Assembly: GCA_947311845.1 (NCBI GenBank)
Contig: CAMZMU010000052.1
Span: forward strand, 135,090,919-135,154,918
DNA: 64,000 nt
Direction: 5' to 3'
Origin: Poa pratensis
Lineage: Eukaryota > Streptophyta > Magnoliopsida > Poales > Poaceae
Shown here: positions 11,131 through 24,240 of the stretch, piece by piece
Position numbering within the stretch: position 1 is the stretch's first letter
Layout: each line of letters opens with the position of its first letter
Position numbers and translations under genes: made by a program
Notes under the pieces: model-generated
Told to the model about the DNA's origin: nothing
Databases searched by the model: none
What the model saw: the letters and a program-made list of their open reading frames with translations, nothing else

Positions 11131-13213
11131 ATGAGTACTCCTGAGAACACTAAGTTGTGTGATTTCACTAGCACGAACAACAATGATTTCATATGCACAC
11201 CTATTGCTCCACCTGCTGCTTCAGCAGAATTTTATGAAATTAAACCTGCACTTTTAAATCTTGTTATGAAAGAGCAATTTTCTGGTGTTAGTACTGATGA
11301 TGCTGCTGTTCACCTTAATAACTTTGTTGAACTTTGTGAAATGCAAAAGCTCAAGGAAGTAGATGGTGATATTATTAAACTGAAACTTTTTCCTTTCTCC
11401 TTGAGAGGACGTGCTAAAGAATGGTTGCTATCTTTGCCTAGAAATAGTATTGATTCATGGACTAAATGCAAAGATGCTTTTATTGGAAAATATTATCCTC
11501 CTGCTAAGATTATTTCTTTGAGAAGTAGCATAATGAATTTTAAGCAATTTGATAATGAACATGTTGCTCAAGCATGGGAGAGAAAAATCATTGGTTAAAA
11601 ATTGTCCCACTCATGGACTGACTACTTGGATGATCATCCAAACCTTCTATGCAGGATTAAATTTTTCTTCAGGAATTTATTGGATTCGGCCGCTGGAGGT
11701 ACCTTTATGTCCATCACTTTGGGTGCTGCAACAAAGCTTCTTGATGATATGATGATTAATTATTCTGAGTGGCACACCGAGAGAGCTCCAACAGGTAAGA
11801 AGGTAAATTCTGTTGAGGAAACCTCTCCTTGAGTGCCAAAATTGATACTATTATGTCTATGCTTGCAAATGGTCAAACACATGTTGATCCAAATAATGTT
11901 CCTTTAGCTTCTTTGGTTGCTCAAGAAGAGCATGTTGATGTGAACTTCATTAAAAATAATAATTCAACAACAATGCTTATAGGAATAATTTTGGTAATAG
12001 CAATTATAGGCCCTATCCTTCTAATAGTGGCAATGGTTATGGAAATTCCTATAGTAACTCCTACAACAATAATAAGAGTGTACCCTCTGATCTTGAAGTT
12101 ATGCTTAAGGATTTTATTAGTACACAAACTGCTTTCAATAAAACTGTTGAGGAGAAATTTGGGAAAATTGATGTGCTTTCCTCTAAAGTTGATAGTCTTG
12201 CTCTTGATGTTGACTTGTTGAAACTAAAGAACATGCCTCATGATGTTAAAGAGAGCAAAACTCTCAATGCTATACAAGTTAAAATTGATAACAATGTGAG
12301 GATGTTAGCTGAATTGCATGCTAGATGGGAAAGAGAGGATGAAATTGCTAGAAAGAATAATATTGCTAGAGTTTATACTATTACTACTTCTGAAAATGCT
12401 TCAAACTCAAGTGTTAACAAACCTCCTACCATTAATGGCAAGATAATTGGTGTTGGTAATGTTTCCACTTCTATTGCAAAATGTCCTAAATTGCCTGATA
12501 ACTCTGAAACTGTCCTTGATAAAGATGCTGAAATTTCTAGCAATAAGAAGAAAAACTCCATTACTTTTGATGATAATGACTTTGATTTTGATGGTTGCAA
12601 TATTTCTGAAGTAATTAAGTTCTTGCAAAAGCTAGCTAGAAGTCCTAATGCTAGTGCTATAAACATGGCTTTTACTAAACATATTACTAATGCTCTCATA
12701 CAAGTTAGGGAAGAGAAATTAAAACATGAAGCTTCTATCCCTAGGAAGTTAGAAGATGGTTGGGAGCCCATCATTAAATTGAAATTGAATGACTTTGATT
12801 GCAATGCTTTGTGTGACCTTGGTGCTAGTATTTCTGTTATGCCTAAAAGATTATATGATATGCTTGATTTAGCACCTTTGGAAAATTGTTATTGGATGTT
12901 CACCTTGTTGATTCTACTATTAAAAACCTTTGGGAAGAATTGATGATGTTCTTATCATGGTTAACAACAATTATGTCCCCGTTGATTTTATTGTCTTGGA
13001 TATTGAGTGCAATCCATCATGCCCTATTGTGCTGGGAAGACCTTTTCTTAGACTGTAGGTGCTATTATTGATATGAAAGAAGGGAATATAAAATATCAAT
13101 TTCCTCTCAAGAAAGGTATGGAACACTTTCCTAGGAAGAAGATTAAGCCACCTTATGATTCTATTGTTCGAACAAATTACAATGTTGATGCTTCTTCACT
13201 TGGTAATACTTGA
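11131..13213 (+). pseudogene. Gag-protease polyprotein of element A, frameshifted
   Basis: The frame opens at 11131 with a Gag region; 11260-11590 has the typical FSLRGRAKEWLLSLP motif of the retrotransposon Gag family. Frame is lost near 11585 and again between there and about 12100, while recognisable protein continues in other frames. From 12101 a long open stretch leads to a retropepsin with the active-site motif DLGAS (near 12815), and in another frame the later motif PIVLGRPFLR (near 13020). Translation ends at 13213. No CCHC knuckle is obvious. The gene would supply the structural shell and its maturation; polymerase and integrase are absent from the element. Confidence 0.8.
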
Positions 13214-15815
13214 TGCATGCTTTGTGCCTAGCTAAAAGGCGTTAAAGAAAAGCGCTTATGGGAGGCAACCCATTTTTTTTTCTGCAATTTTTCTTTTATT
13301 GAGTCAAGGAGTTTGTTTACTTCTGTAGCAACTCCTTTGTATCTTTATTTTCTCGCATTGTTGTGCCAAGAGTAGCCTCTAATGATAAGATGATGCTTAA
13401 TTTTGATTGCTGCGCAGAAACAGATTTTTGCTGTTCACTGTACGAAATTCCTAAAATCACCAGATTGTTAAAAAATCTGAAAATTTTGTGCGTAATCTTT
13501 ATGAATGTCTGAAACTTTCATTAGTTCAGAGTTTTATCTGAGCGTCGTAAGTGCCTCGAAAAAATTCGTCTTTGCGGACTGTTCTGTTTTAGACAGATTA
13601 TGCCTTTTTATTTTGCATTCTCTCTTTTACTAGTGTTGAGTGAAATTCTTTTTTGGGTGGAAGAGCTTCACATAACATCAGTGGCTGTAGCTAATGTTTA
13701 AAGTAACAAATCATATTGCGTCTTTATAGAACATGTGAATTTTTGATTATGCACTAACCCTCTAATGAGATCTACTTTGAGTTTGGTGTGACGGAAGTTT
13801 TCAAGGGTCAAGAGAGAAGGATGATATAATAGGATCAAGAAGAGTGAAGAGCTTAAGCTTGGGGAGGCTCCCATGGATCTCCCCAGCATATTTCAAGAAG
13901 ACTCAAGCGTCTAAGCTTGGGGATGCCCAAGGCATCCCCTTCTTCATCTCAAAATTATCAGGTCATCTCTAGTGAAACTATATTTTAATTCTTTCACATC
14001 ATATGTGCTTTTCTTGGAGCGTCTGTGTGCTTTTATTTTCAGTATTGCACTTTTATTTTCAATAAAGCTTGACTGGACCCTAGCATTCTTGATTGGGAGA
14101 GAGACACGCTCCGCTTTTTCATGAGAATACTCCTATTCTTCACTTATATTTGTTGAGTATTCATATCTAGCGCTGTTCAGCTTTTAGCTCTTGTTTTCAT
14201 GTATCTCTTGTCAGAGCTATTAGCTTTCTTTTGTAGAAAGTACTCTCTTGCTTCACTTATATTTGGAGAGTTGAAATAAATTGATTGGTGTTTGGTTGGT
14301 TCAGAAAATGTTGCATGTGGTAATTGGTATAAGGAAAAACTTGCTTAATCTTGTAGATCACTAAAATGGATAACTTGATGCTTGTCAATTGTTTTGAGTT
14401 AACAAGTAGATCATGATTAAATTTGCATCACATGAGTTAAGCCTATTAGTGAAGAACTACCGTAAAGCTTGTTGAAAATTTGGTTTGCATCGGGTATCTA
14501 AGGTCTAGATATTTTCTAATAAAGGGTTTGGTTAACAAGGAAGACGGTATGAAGTCTTATAACGTTTGCAATATGTTTGTCATATAAAACTTGGTGTACG
14601 GGTTGATATTCTTGTTTGCTTACATAACCTTGCTAGCCTAAACTCTGTACTGAGAGGGAATGCTTCTCGTGCATCCAAATCCTTGAGCCAAAATCCATGC
14701 CATTTGTGTCCACCATAACTACCTATATGTGGTATTTCCTTGCCACTCCAAGTAAATTTTTCATGTGCTACCTTTAAATTATTCAAAATGTTATTATTCC
14801 CTTTTTGTGTCAATGTTTACTAGCTCATGAGGAATTAGTGTGGTTATTCTTTATTCTATTTGTCGAGTGGACTTTTACACCTGGACTAGTGGCATATACA
14901 TCCGCTTATCCAATAACTTGCAAAAAGAGCTGGCAACGGGGTGCCCAGTCCCAATTAATTACAACTTTAACCAATTAATTCTCTTCACACTTTTGCCCTG
15001 ATTCATCAGTAAGCAATGACAAACAGTGAAATACCTGAATGTGTGTAAACCAAAGAGAAAGAGGGATGATCTGCCTTGCTGGTAGAAATAACGTCCTTCA
15101 TGGGAGCCGCTCTTAAAAGTCCGTTTGACAGGTAGAATACTGTTCTCACCCGCTACCATTCGTTGACAATTAACAAACACCTCTCAAAAATAGATACTCC
15201 TCCATGGTATGTGATTGATGGAAGGCACCCGAGGATTCGGTTAGCCATGGCTTGTGTTAGCAAGGTTGGGAGGAGTATCAAATATTTTATGCAATCTCTA
15301 TATGCTTTCAAAAACCTAAAAGCTCTAGCACATGATTTAATCCCTGCTTCCCTCTGCGAAGGGCCTTTCTTTTACTTTTTGTTGAGTCAGTTTTCCTATT
15401 CTTTCTGTCTTCCACAAGCAAACACTAGTGTCAACTTTGTTACAACATGCGTTATATGCAATGTATTGGACTTGTTATACTACTTTGTGTTGACAAATCC
15501 ATGAGATAAATATGTTGAAAGTTGAAGCAAATGCTGAAACTAAATTCTTCCTTTGTGTTGATTAAATACCTTTTATTAGAAACTATTGCTTTATGAGTTA
15601 ACACTTATGCAAAACTGTTTGATGCTTGTCTCGAAAGTACTATTCATGAAAACGTTTAGCTTGTGTGATTCATTGTTTACTCATTATCTATTTGGTAGCA
15701 AATTATAGACCATTGACTTGGATCACTTCATTCATTTACATGTGCCTTGCAATATTATATGATCAAGATTATGAGTAGCATGTCACCTCAAAAATTATTT
15801 TGTTTTTATCGTTTA
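13214..15815. other. Non-coding internal region of element A
   Basis: About 2.6 kb without coding support. It begins with a 46-base block (13227-13272) shared with element B and ends with a hairpin and polypurine tract. The small frames within it show no family resemblance. Confidence 0.7.
13227..13272 (+). other. Conserved post-protease block (copy in element A)
   Basis: Starts gcctagctaaaaggcg and ends gggaggcaaccca, 13 bases after the protease stop. Element B has a closely similar block, reversed, at 26497-26543. Function unknown; an RNA structure or packaging role is possible. Confidence 0.6.
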
Positions 15816-15853
15816 CCTACTCGAGGACGAGTAGGAACTAAGCTTGGGGATGC
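15816..15853 (+). promoter_or_regulatory. Hairpin and polypurine tract of element A
   Basis: 15816-15835 can fold as an 8-bp stem (cctactcg / cgagtagg) with loop agga. The tract agcttggggatgc (15841-15853) follows and abuts the 3' LTR, where it would prime plus-strand DNA synthesis. Confidence 0.65.
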
Positions 15854-17418
15854 TGATACGTCTCAAACGTATCTATAATTTTTGATGTTCCATGCTTGTT
15901 TATACCAATTGCTACATGTTTTGCATCTACTTTATATCACTTTTATACATTTTTTGGGACTAACCTATTAACAAGATGCCGAAGTGCCAGTTCCTGTTTT
16001 CTGCTGTTTTTGTATTCCAGAAAAGCTAGTCTGGAAATATTCTCGGAATTGGACGAAACTTCACGGGGTCCTATTTTACCAGAACACACCTGAAGGACCA
16101 AAGGAGCAACGGAGAGAGCAAGAGCCCACACGCCACCAGGCGCGGCCCCCCCTGCGCGCCCTAGGGTGGTGTGGGCCCCACGGGTCATCAGCCGCCGCCC
16201 TTTCGCCTACTTATTCCCCCCGAGCAAAACCCTAAGATACCAGCAAATCCACGAAAAGTTCCAGAGACGCCGCCGCCGTCAACCCTAGCTCGGGAGGGTT
16301 CAGAACCTCTTCCCGACCCTGCCGGAGAGGGGAATCGTCACCGGAGGCTTCTACATCGCCATGCCTGCCTCCGGAGTGATGCGTGAGTAGTTCATCCTTG
16401 GACTACGGGTCCATAGCAGTAGCTAGATGGTTGTCTCTCCACTTTGTGCCATCATGTTTAGATCTTGTGAGCTGCCCAACATGATCAAGATCATATATTG
16501 TAATACATGTTGTGTTTGCTGGGATCCGATGAATATTGAATACTATGTCAAGTTGATTATCAATCTATGCCCTATGTTATTTAAGATCTTGCATGCTTTC
16601 CGTTACTAGTAGATGCTTTGGCCAAGTAGATGCTTGTAACTCCAAGAGAGAGTATTTATGCTAGATAGTGGGTTCATGCCTCCGTAATCTGGGAGAGTGA
16701 CAGTATTCTAAGATTGCGGATGTGCTGTTGCTACTAGGGGTAACCTAACGATGCTATGTCCAAGGGCATATACTTTTTACATTACGCACTTTACTTAATG
16801 CAATTATCCGTTGCTTGCAACTTAATACCAACGGGGGACTCGGATGACAACATGGCGGTGGATTATTAGTCAAAGACGCTATTGGATGACGGTCTATGTA
16901 TCTTGTCGTAATGCCCAATTAAATATCATAATAGTCACCATGTCATGTATATGCATTGTCATGCGCTCAATATTTGTCAATTGCCCAGCTGTAATTTGTT
17001 CACTCAGCATGTTAGTTATCTTTTATGGAGAGACACAACTAGTGAACTGTGGACCCCATCCATTCTTTTACATTGATTAAACAATCACAAACTGCAAACT
17101 GTTTCTCTTTTACTTTCTGCAATTACACATCATTTTCCACACTATACGTTTAATCCTTTGTTTTCAGCAAGCCGGTGAGATTGACAACCTCACTGTTTCG
17201 TTGGGGCAAAGTAGTTTGATTGTGTTGTGTGCAGGTTCCACGTCGCCGAATCCCTGGTGTTGCGCCGCATCATATTTCGCCGTTGACAACCTTCAGAAAT
17301 GCTGCTGCTCCTACTGTTCGATTAAACCTTGGTTTTCATACTGAGAGAAACTTGGTGCTGGACTGCATCATACCTTCCTCTTGGGGTCTCCCAACGAGCG
17401 TGTGTTTCGCAGCCATCA
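15854..17418 (+). repeat. 3' LTR of element A
   Basis: 1565 bp, TGATACGTCTC to GCCATCA, followed by the target duplication atctt at 17419-17423. Confidence 0.9.
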
Positions 17419-17423
17419 ATCTT

Positions 17424-20398
17424 GTTGTGTTTGTTGCCTGTGTGAATAATTCCTCAGTTGTGCTTAACACAAAAATAAAACACACTTGACAACAAAATTG
17501 GATTGGGATTGAAGACAGAACCAACCTCTATAATTACTACACACTGAAAATAAAATCCTAGTTAAAAGGATGATCATATCTAAATCTCTCTCACCCTATT
17601 TCCATGTTTTGTCATAAGAATTATTGTATCTTAAAATTCTAGGCAAGAGATGAAATCATAATCATCTCACTTCCATATCACTCCCCCTCAAATAAATAAT
17701 TTTCAACTTAAAAACAAACTCCTCAAATTATTCCACAAAAGGAAATTAAGATCATGAGTTAAAGAAATGATCTTAATAAATTACTTTCCTACCTAACTCT
17801 CTTTTTCCTTTAAAACAAACATTTTCTTTATGGAAATAATTCCAAGGATGAGAGGAAATAACCATCATCTCATTTCCATCACCCTCTCTTCTCAAAATTA
17901 TAAAGTTTCCACATAATTTTATTTCAATTATGAAATCCTATTTTATTTCTTTCACTCAAAAGGATATTCAAAGACCCTATTATTATTCACCCCAAATTCC
18001 AGGGAAGATACCCTAGTCTTCTTACACACTTACAAAGCCAACCATGAAACTAAATCACCAAAATTAAAAATTTAATTTGGTTCAAACATTTTGTCAAACA
18101 CCTTGAGAGCAGGAGCTGTAGCTCCACATATCCGACACTAATTCAACCAAATTCCTTCAAATTTCTTGCACTTCCCCTCTCCCTCACACCCCTGCACTGA
18201 AGCCACTCGAGTGCCAAGAGTTTTGGGTGTTTCCTGCTGTCCTCTTCTCACTGGCATTGCCCTCTCTCCCCTCTCTTCCCATGCACAAGCGAGGAAGAAG
18301 GAGGTCGTACCACCGCCCGTGGGCGCGCTGCTGAGCTCCCCTGCTTCCCCTCTGCCGATTGATCAAGTCCACTCGAGGAACATCTCCCCTGCTCCGATCG
18401 AGCTCGTCCAGCAACTGCTCGCCGTATCATGGCGCCGAAGGCGTTCTCGACGATGACCACTGCAACCCAGCACGCACGCCTCGTCTGGCCACCTCTCAAC
18501 CTTCCCTAGACCCCCGCAGACACGCTTGTGTCATCTCCCCTGCCCCACGCTGCCGTCCGTTGCTATCGAACACCTGCGGGCACCTCGCCCACCTCTGCCT
18601 ACAAATGCCCACCCGAGGCTCACTCACCTCCACACCACCACAGCTCACTCCCCTCTGCTCTCCACCTCACCACTTTATCACCAGGGGCATAGCCGCCGCT
18701 TCCGTGCCCTGCTGTGGTCGAGCAACGCCACGCCCGACCGCAGCTGAGGTCGACGACGGCCGTGTGGCCACGCTGCCCTCCCCTCTCATTTTCTTCCTCT
18801 CTCGCTCTCAGCCGGGCCTCCGCCGCACCCCCGCACTCACACGCCTCCTCTTCTTGCACAGGAACAACGCCGGAGCTCGCCGTCGATGCCTCGCGTCCGT
18901 GAAGGCCGTGGAGTTCTCCGTCGCCGTTCTGGCCGCCCCCGACACCATCCGCACCACCCCCAAGATGCCCTCGACCTCCTCCACCGCCCTGTTCCCTCTA
19001 CCTCGCTCTCTAGCATCCCCCACGGTGAGAACCCATGCCCCCTAGTCGAGCCCAAGCCCTCCGTCTCGCTATGAACATGTCCAGAGGAAGAGGATAACGG
19101 CAGCCGTCGGATCTCAGATCAACGGCCAAGATTGAATCCTGTTTTTTTTAATTCCCGCGCGCCCTGGAGCGAGGTTGGGCCGAATCCGGCACTGTGCTGC
19201 CGGATCTGCTCAGAGCTGGCCCATCTATGTTTTTTTTCCCTGTTGTTTTTCTTTTTCTGCTCATAGCTGTTTTCTGTGCTGTAGCTTTAATCCAAAAAAA
19301 TAGTTAAAACATGGAATTTGTGCAAACCAAAAATCACAGGGATAAAGCAATAAGTTCAGAACCACTTCCAACTTGTAGATCTGAAAAATATTAATTTGTG
19401 TGTCCTTGATAATTGTTGTTTTGTCACTGTTCAGAATGAATACTTTGCTCAAAACTTCAGTTGTGTTACTCCAAAATTTGTGAACCAAATTGTTTTGGGT
19501 AGCCCTTGATAGTACTTCCACTAGAAAATTGTCTCATGAGATTTGGATGCCTAGAACACAAATTGCATGCATTTCCAATTTAGGCCAGTAAGCACTTTGT
19601 GCAATTTTTAGTAATTTTTGTATATAAAATTTTGGAACAAATCCAATTGGGTCAGTTTCTAATAGTATCAGAGAGCACACATCTAACATGGCATAACTGT
19701 TTGATTAACAGAACTCCCTAGGATTAATAATTAGTAAAAGTGTAGTTCTGCCCCAAATAAAAAAAAGGAATTTAATTGTCTTGTTAATAAAAATGTGTTT
19801 TATGCTTGATGATGATTATTTTGGTATTGTTACATGTGTGTTGCTGATGTTTAGTATGTTAGTATATGTTAGTACTATTAGTGGCTTGTGTTAGGCTTAA
19901 CTGAGTTAAACATGTGTTGATTAGTGGTGTTTGAAGCAACCAACAGGTATTTAATTATGCTTGTGTTGCTTGATATTTTGAATTGGTGAGGTGATCCTTT
20001 TAACTAAGTTTTAGCACTTGTTGCTTAGGTTCGCTAATAGTGCATAGCCTTGCTTGTTAGTAGAACTATTTGATGATTTAACTTTTGTCTGAAGTATTTC
20101 CTGTTTTGAAAGAAAAACAATGTAACCTGACTTTTGTCTGAAGTATTTCCCGATTAAATAAAGGTGCTGTGGTTCATCTTTGCCTAAGAAGTTTTGTGAT
20201 CTATGTCCTAGCATGTGTATAGTGTTAGACTACTGATGGGAATAATGCCCTTGTAAGTGTAGAATCTTAGTTTGTTGCTTGATTGAGTAGTTTTGTGGTT
20301 GTGGTTTGCTACTTGTTTGAGTATCGTCTGTAGTTTTGTTTGGTGTATTGAGTGTTGCTATTTCCCTGTACGACGCTAGATAATCACGCTATCGGAGT
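17424..20398. other. Outer-element DNA between insertions
   Basis: No supported gene. 17424-18130 and 19100-20398 are AT-rich. 18130-19080 is GC-rich, with overlapping Pro/Arg/Ser-rich frames on both strands that look compositional. A leader region or a captured exon fragment is possible. Confidence 0.5.
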
Positions 20399-20403
20399 GA
20401 CCT

Positions 20404-21974
20404 TGATTTCTAGCGTGCATGTTCATTGGGAGACCCCAAGAGGAAGGTATGATGCAGTCTAGCAGCAAGTTTCCCTCAGTATGAAACCAAGGTTTAATCG
20501 ACCAGTAGGAGCAGTAGCGTTTCTGAAGGTTGTCAACGGCGTAATTTATGATGTTGGCGCAACACCAGGGATTCCGGCGCTGACTGGGAACCTGCACACA
20601 ACACAATCAAACTAATTTCCCCAACGAAACAGTGAGGTTCAATCTCACCGGCTTGCTGAAAACAAAGGATAAACTATGGTGTGGGAAAATGATGTTTAAT
20701 TGCAGAGAATGAAAGGAACAATGTTTGCAGTGTGGTTTAATCAGTGTAAAAGAATGGACCGGTCCACAGTTCACTAGTGGTGTCCTCCATAAAAGATAAT
20801 AAACATGCTGGGTGAACAAATTACAGCTGGGCAATTGACAAAGTGAGCGCTGACAATGCATATATGACATGATGACACTATGATATTTAATTGTGGCATT
20901 ACGACAAAATACATAGACCGTTATCCCAACAGCGTCTATGACTAATAATCCACCGCCGGGTTGTCATCTGAGTCCCCCGTTGGTATTAAGTTGCAAGCAA
21001 CGGATAATCACATTAAGTAAAGTGCGTAATGTAAACAATACATATGACCGTGGACATAGCATTGTTAGGTTACCCCTAGTGGCAACAGCACATCCACAAT
21101 CTTAGAAGTTGCTGTCACTCTCCCAGATTACCGGAGGCATGAACCCACTATCAGCATAAACCTCTCTTGGAGTTACAAGCATCTACTTGGCCAAAGCATC
21201 TACTAGTAACGGAAAGCATGCAAGATCTTAAATAACATAGGGCATAGTTGATAATCAACTTGACATAATATTCAATATTCATCGGATCCCAGCAAACACA
21301 ACATGTAGCATTACAATAATATGATCTTGATCATGTAGAGCAGCACACAAGATCTAAACATGATGGCACAAAGTGGAGAGACAACCATCTGGCTACTGCC
21401 ATGGACCCGTAGTCCAAGGATGAACTACTCACGCATCACTCCGGAGGCGTGCGATGTTGAGAGGCCTCCGTGACGATTCCCCTCTCCAGCAGGGTGCCGA
21501 GGAAAGGTTCTGGACCCTCCCGAGCTAGGGTTGACGGCGGCGGCGTCTCTGGAACTTTTCATGGATAATGGCTCGGTATCTAGGTTTTTGCATCGGTGGG
21601 AAAAAGTAGGCGAAAGGACGGCGGCTGACGACCCCCGAGGGGCGCACACCACCCTAGGGTGCACCTGGCTCCTTGGCCACGCCCTGGGTGCGTGTGGCCA
21701 CCTGGTGGCTCTCCTCCTCTCTCCTTTGGACTCCTAGTGTGTTCTGTAAAAATAGGACCCTCCGTGAAGTTTCGTCCAATTCCGGAATATTTCCATACTA
21801 GCTTTCTGGAATACAAAAAGAACAGAAAACAGGAACTGGCACTTCGGCATCTTGTTAATAGGTCTGCTCAAAAAAAATGTATAAAAGTGATATAAAGTAG
21901 ATGCAAAACATGTAGCAATTGGTATAATATTAGCATGGAACATCAAAAATTATAGATACGTTTGAAACGTATCA
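20404..21974 (-). mobile_element. Solo LTR of the element A family, inverted
   Basis: On the minus strand it begins TGATACGTTTC and follows the element A LTR through its length. It is flanked by gacct at 20399-20403 and 21975-21979. No internal domain is attached, so this is a solo LTR left by recombination between the two LTRs of a full copy. The small frames inside are LTR sequence. Confidence 0.88.
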
Positions 21975-21979
21975 GACCT

Positions 21980-22534
21980 CTGGAGAGAATTTAATTGGAG
22001 AAGGATGGAAATAATTATATTGATCAACAAGGAGAAGTCCATGGACATATTGCTGAAACCAGGCAAGCTATTCTCTGAGCTTGCATTTATATACATATAT
22101 TTTGGATCACATGTTTTACTTATAAAGAGCATAAGTGATTTAATGTGTGTTTGCCACTAAAACCCTTTCTTCTAAAATATAAGGATATTATTTTGACACC
22201 TTATATAGAGGTATGAGATGGAAATTCTTTTTTTCCACCCACCGGATGGGAAAAGATTTGTCTATTCAAACTTCTTTGAAAATCCTTGGATGGATTATGG
22301 TTTGCCAAGATGTCGGTGTTGAAGTGGAGAAATGGAGAATGGTGGATTTCGAAAAATGCACATTGGGTCTTTGTACTTACGTCGACCAGCCGATACCCTG
22401 TGCGACCACATTTACCCACATATGGGAAAGGGCGTAGTCATATAATTTGCTCATATTAGTATGGGATGCCTCATCGACGAAGATGACTCCGTTATGCATG
22501 AGGGGATGGTTCGGTGACCTACCCCCTGACCCGG
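21980..22534. other. Outer-element DNA between the solo LTR and element B
   Basis: About 555 bp with no supported gene. It continues, after the insertion of element B, at 29782. Confidence 0.45.
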
Positions 22535-24203
22535 TGATGGCCCTTCAATGGGTTAGGTTGAGACTCCAAGTGCAGAGTTTATAGTATAGGAAAGACTTGT
22601 TTTCTCGAGGGTTTATATCGAACTCTCGGGGAATCAGTAGTGAAAGCTTTATCTTCTTATCCTTCTCTGGAAACCTGCAAACAAAGTAAATTGTTTTGTG
22701 CCCTCAACCTCACCAAGTGGTTGTCAAGCACAAGGTGTGAGAATGATATGAAAACAAAACAATAAATAAATATGCAATGATGATAAATAAATATGCAAGG
22801 ATGGTGGAAACGATGATAATTTTTTGGTTTTATATTGTGAATGCAAGATGCAAAAGTATTTTTGTATTTTCGGATTTTTAAATGGCAGAAAATGTAAAAT
22901 GGATAAAAGTTGTTGGAAAGGTGTTTCTTATGATTAAAAATGGACCGGGGTTCATGGTTTCACAAATGCACTCTCTCTTTAATAAAGTGGTAGACAATGG
23001 AACACTAGAATTAACATATGAGATTGCAACAAAAAGGTTTCATGACAAGTTATTAATATATGGGCATCACGTCCTAACATAGAGATCTTTTGGTTATTAA
23101 TCTCTCTTATACTCCACCAAGATGCGAACTAAATCATAACACCTTAGTATTAAGATAAATCAGAGCATAGCATTAAGTTTCATGACATGAAGTTAAAATA
23201 AGAACATGCTAGATCTAGTCATGGAGTAGTGGCAATGGTCACACCCACATCTCCGGTAGCAAGGTATTTTTTATCCCTAGTGAGGCAACAAAGTAAGGTA
23301 AAACCCAAGTGGATCGCGGAACTTTCTCTCACGTTCACCGCACTAGCCACCCCCGTTACTCCATAATGCACACGTTCCCCCTCACACGCTCATACACATG
23401 CTTGATCAAAACAAGTAAACAAGAACGGGGTACATAATATGCATCTACTTTCATAACTGAAACAAAACATTGCAATCTCAAACATATATTAACTCATAAA
23501 AAGATCCACCACAAAGGTATTACATAGATGACCGTAATCATGTTCGCAGCTCATACGGTGCTAATTAGTGAAGCTCAAGAGAGAGAGAGAGATACATAAG
23601 TTACTTCCACAAACCCATAGTCCAGGGGTGGACTACTCCCTCTTCATCATGGATACGGTGGAGAAGTCGTTGGAGAAGGTGGAGACCACTCCGGCAGCGC
23701 CCCGCCGGAGTTTTCCCCCTCCAATCTGCAACTCCAGGTCTCTGTTTCGTGGTTTCTGTGTTTCTGCGGCGCTCCTTTCCGAAGGGCGTCGGGGACTATT
23801 TTTATAGTCGTTTTAGGTCAAGACGAAGCTCGGAAAAAAGATCGACGGCAACGGAGCCTCGAGGGCCGATTGGGGTCCCATGCGGCCAAGGAATCTGGCC
23901 ACGTGGGCCCACCTCTTTGGCCCTCGGGCCTCCGTTTGTTCGCTTCCTTCGCTCCTACGCTTTGTTCCTTCCAAAAACTGATGCTCGTAAATTTCAGGTC
24001 ATTTGGACGTCGTTTGGGTCCCTGAAACATCAAAATATAGAAAATAGGGTTTTCTGCCTGTGCAGGGTTAATTCCAGAAAAATAGGGAAACATGAAATAT
24101 TCCCAAAATCAATATAAAACAATGATATAACCCTTATATGATGCAAAATATTGAAATATAAGTAATATAATGCAAAGTTCATGTATGCATTTTACATGCA
24201 TCA
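22535..24203 (-). repeat. 3' LTR of element B
   Basis: 1669 bp, matching 28082-29776 with small indels. The flank just beyond the low-coordinate end is cccgg. Confidence 0.87.
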
Positions 24204-24240
24204 ACATCCCCAAGCTTAACCTATACTCGTCCTCGAGTAT
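24204..24240 (-). promoter_or_regulatory. Polypurine tract and hairpin of element B
   Basis: Reading leftward, a stem atactcg / cgagtat with loop agga (24223-24240) is followed by ttaagcttggggatgt, which abuts the 3' LTR. The order and spacing match element A. Confidence 0.65.

Larger units (their letters stand above)
9353..17418 (+). mobile_element. LTR retrotransposon A, Gypsy-type, gag-protease only
   Basis: A complete element with LTRs at 9353-10929 and 15854-17418, flanked by the 5-bp duplication atctt at 9348-9352 and 17419-17423. LTRs begin TGATACGTCTC and end GCCATCA. A primer-binding-type sequence tggcgccgttgccgggga lies 10 bp inside the 5' LTR, and a polypurine tract (agcttggggatgc) abuts the 3' LTR. 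The internal region has gag and an aspartic protease but no reverse transcriptase, RNase H or integrase, so the element would need enzymes from elsewhere. The LTR start resembles a common Triticeae Gypsy type (Fatima-like), named from memory only. Confidence 0.9.

Noticed and set aside
18166..19080. Pro/Ser/Arg-rich frames, the longest 228 aa
   Set aside because: Frames are open on both strands with biased composition and no recognisable domain; they lie inside a transposon.
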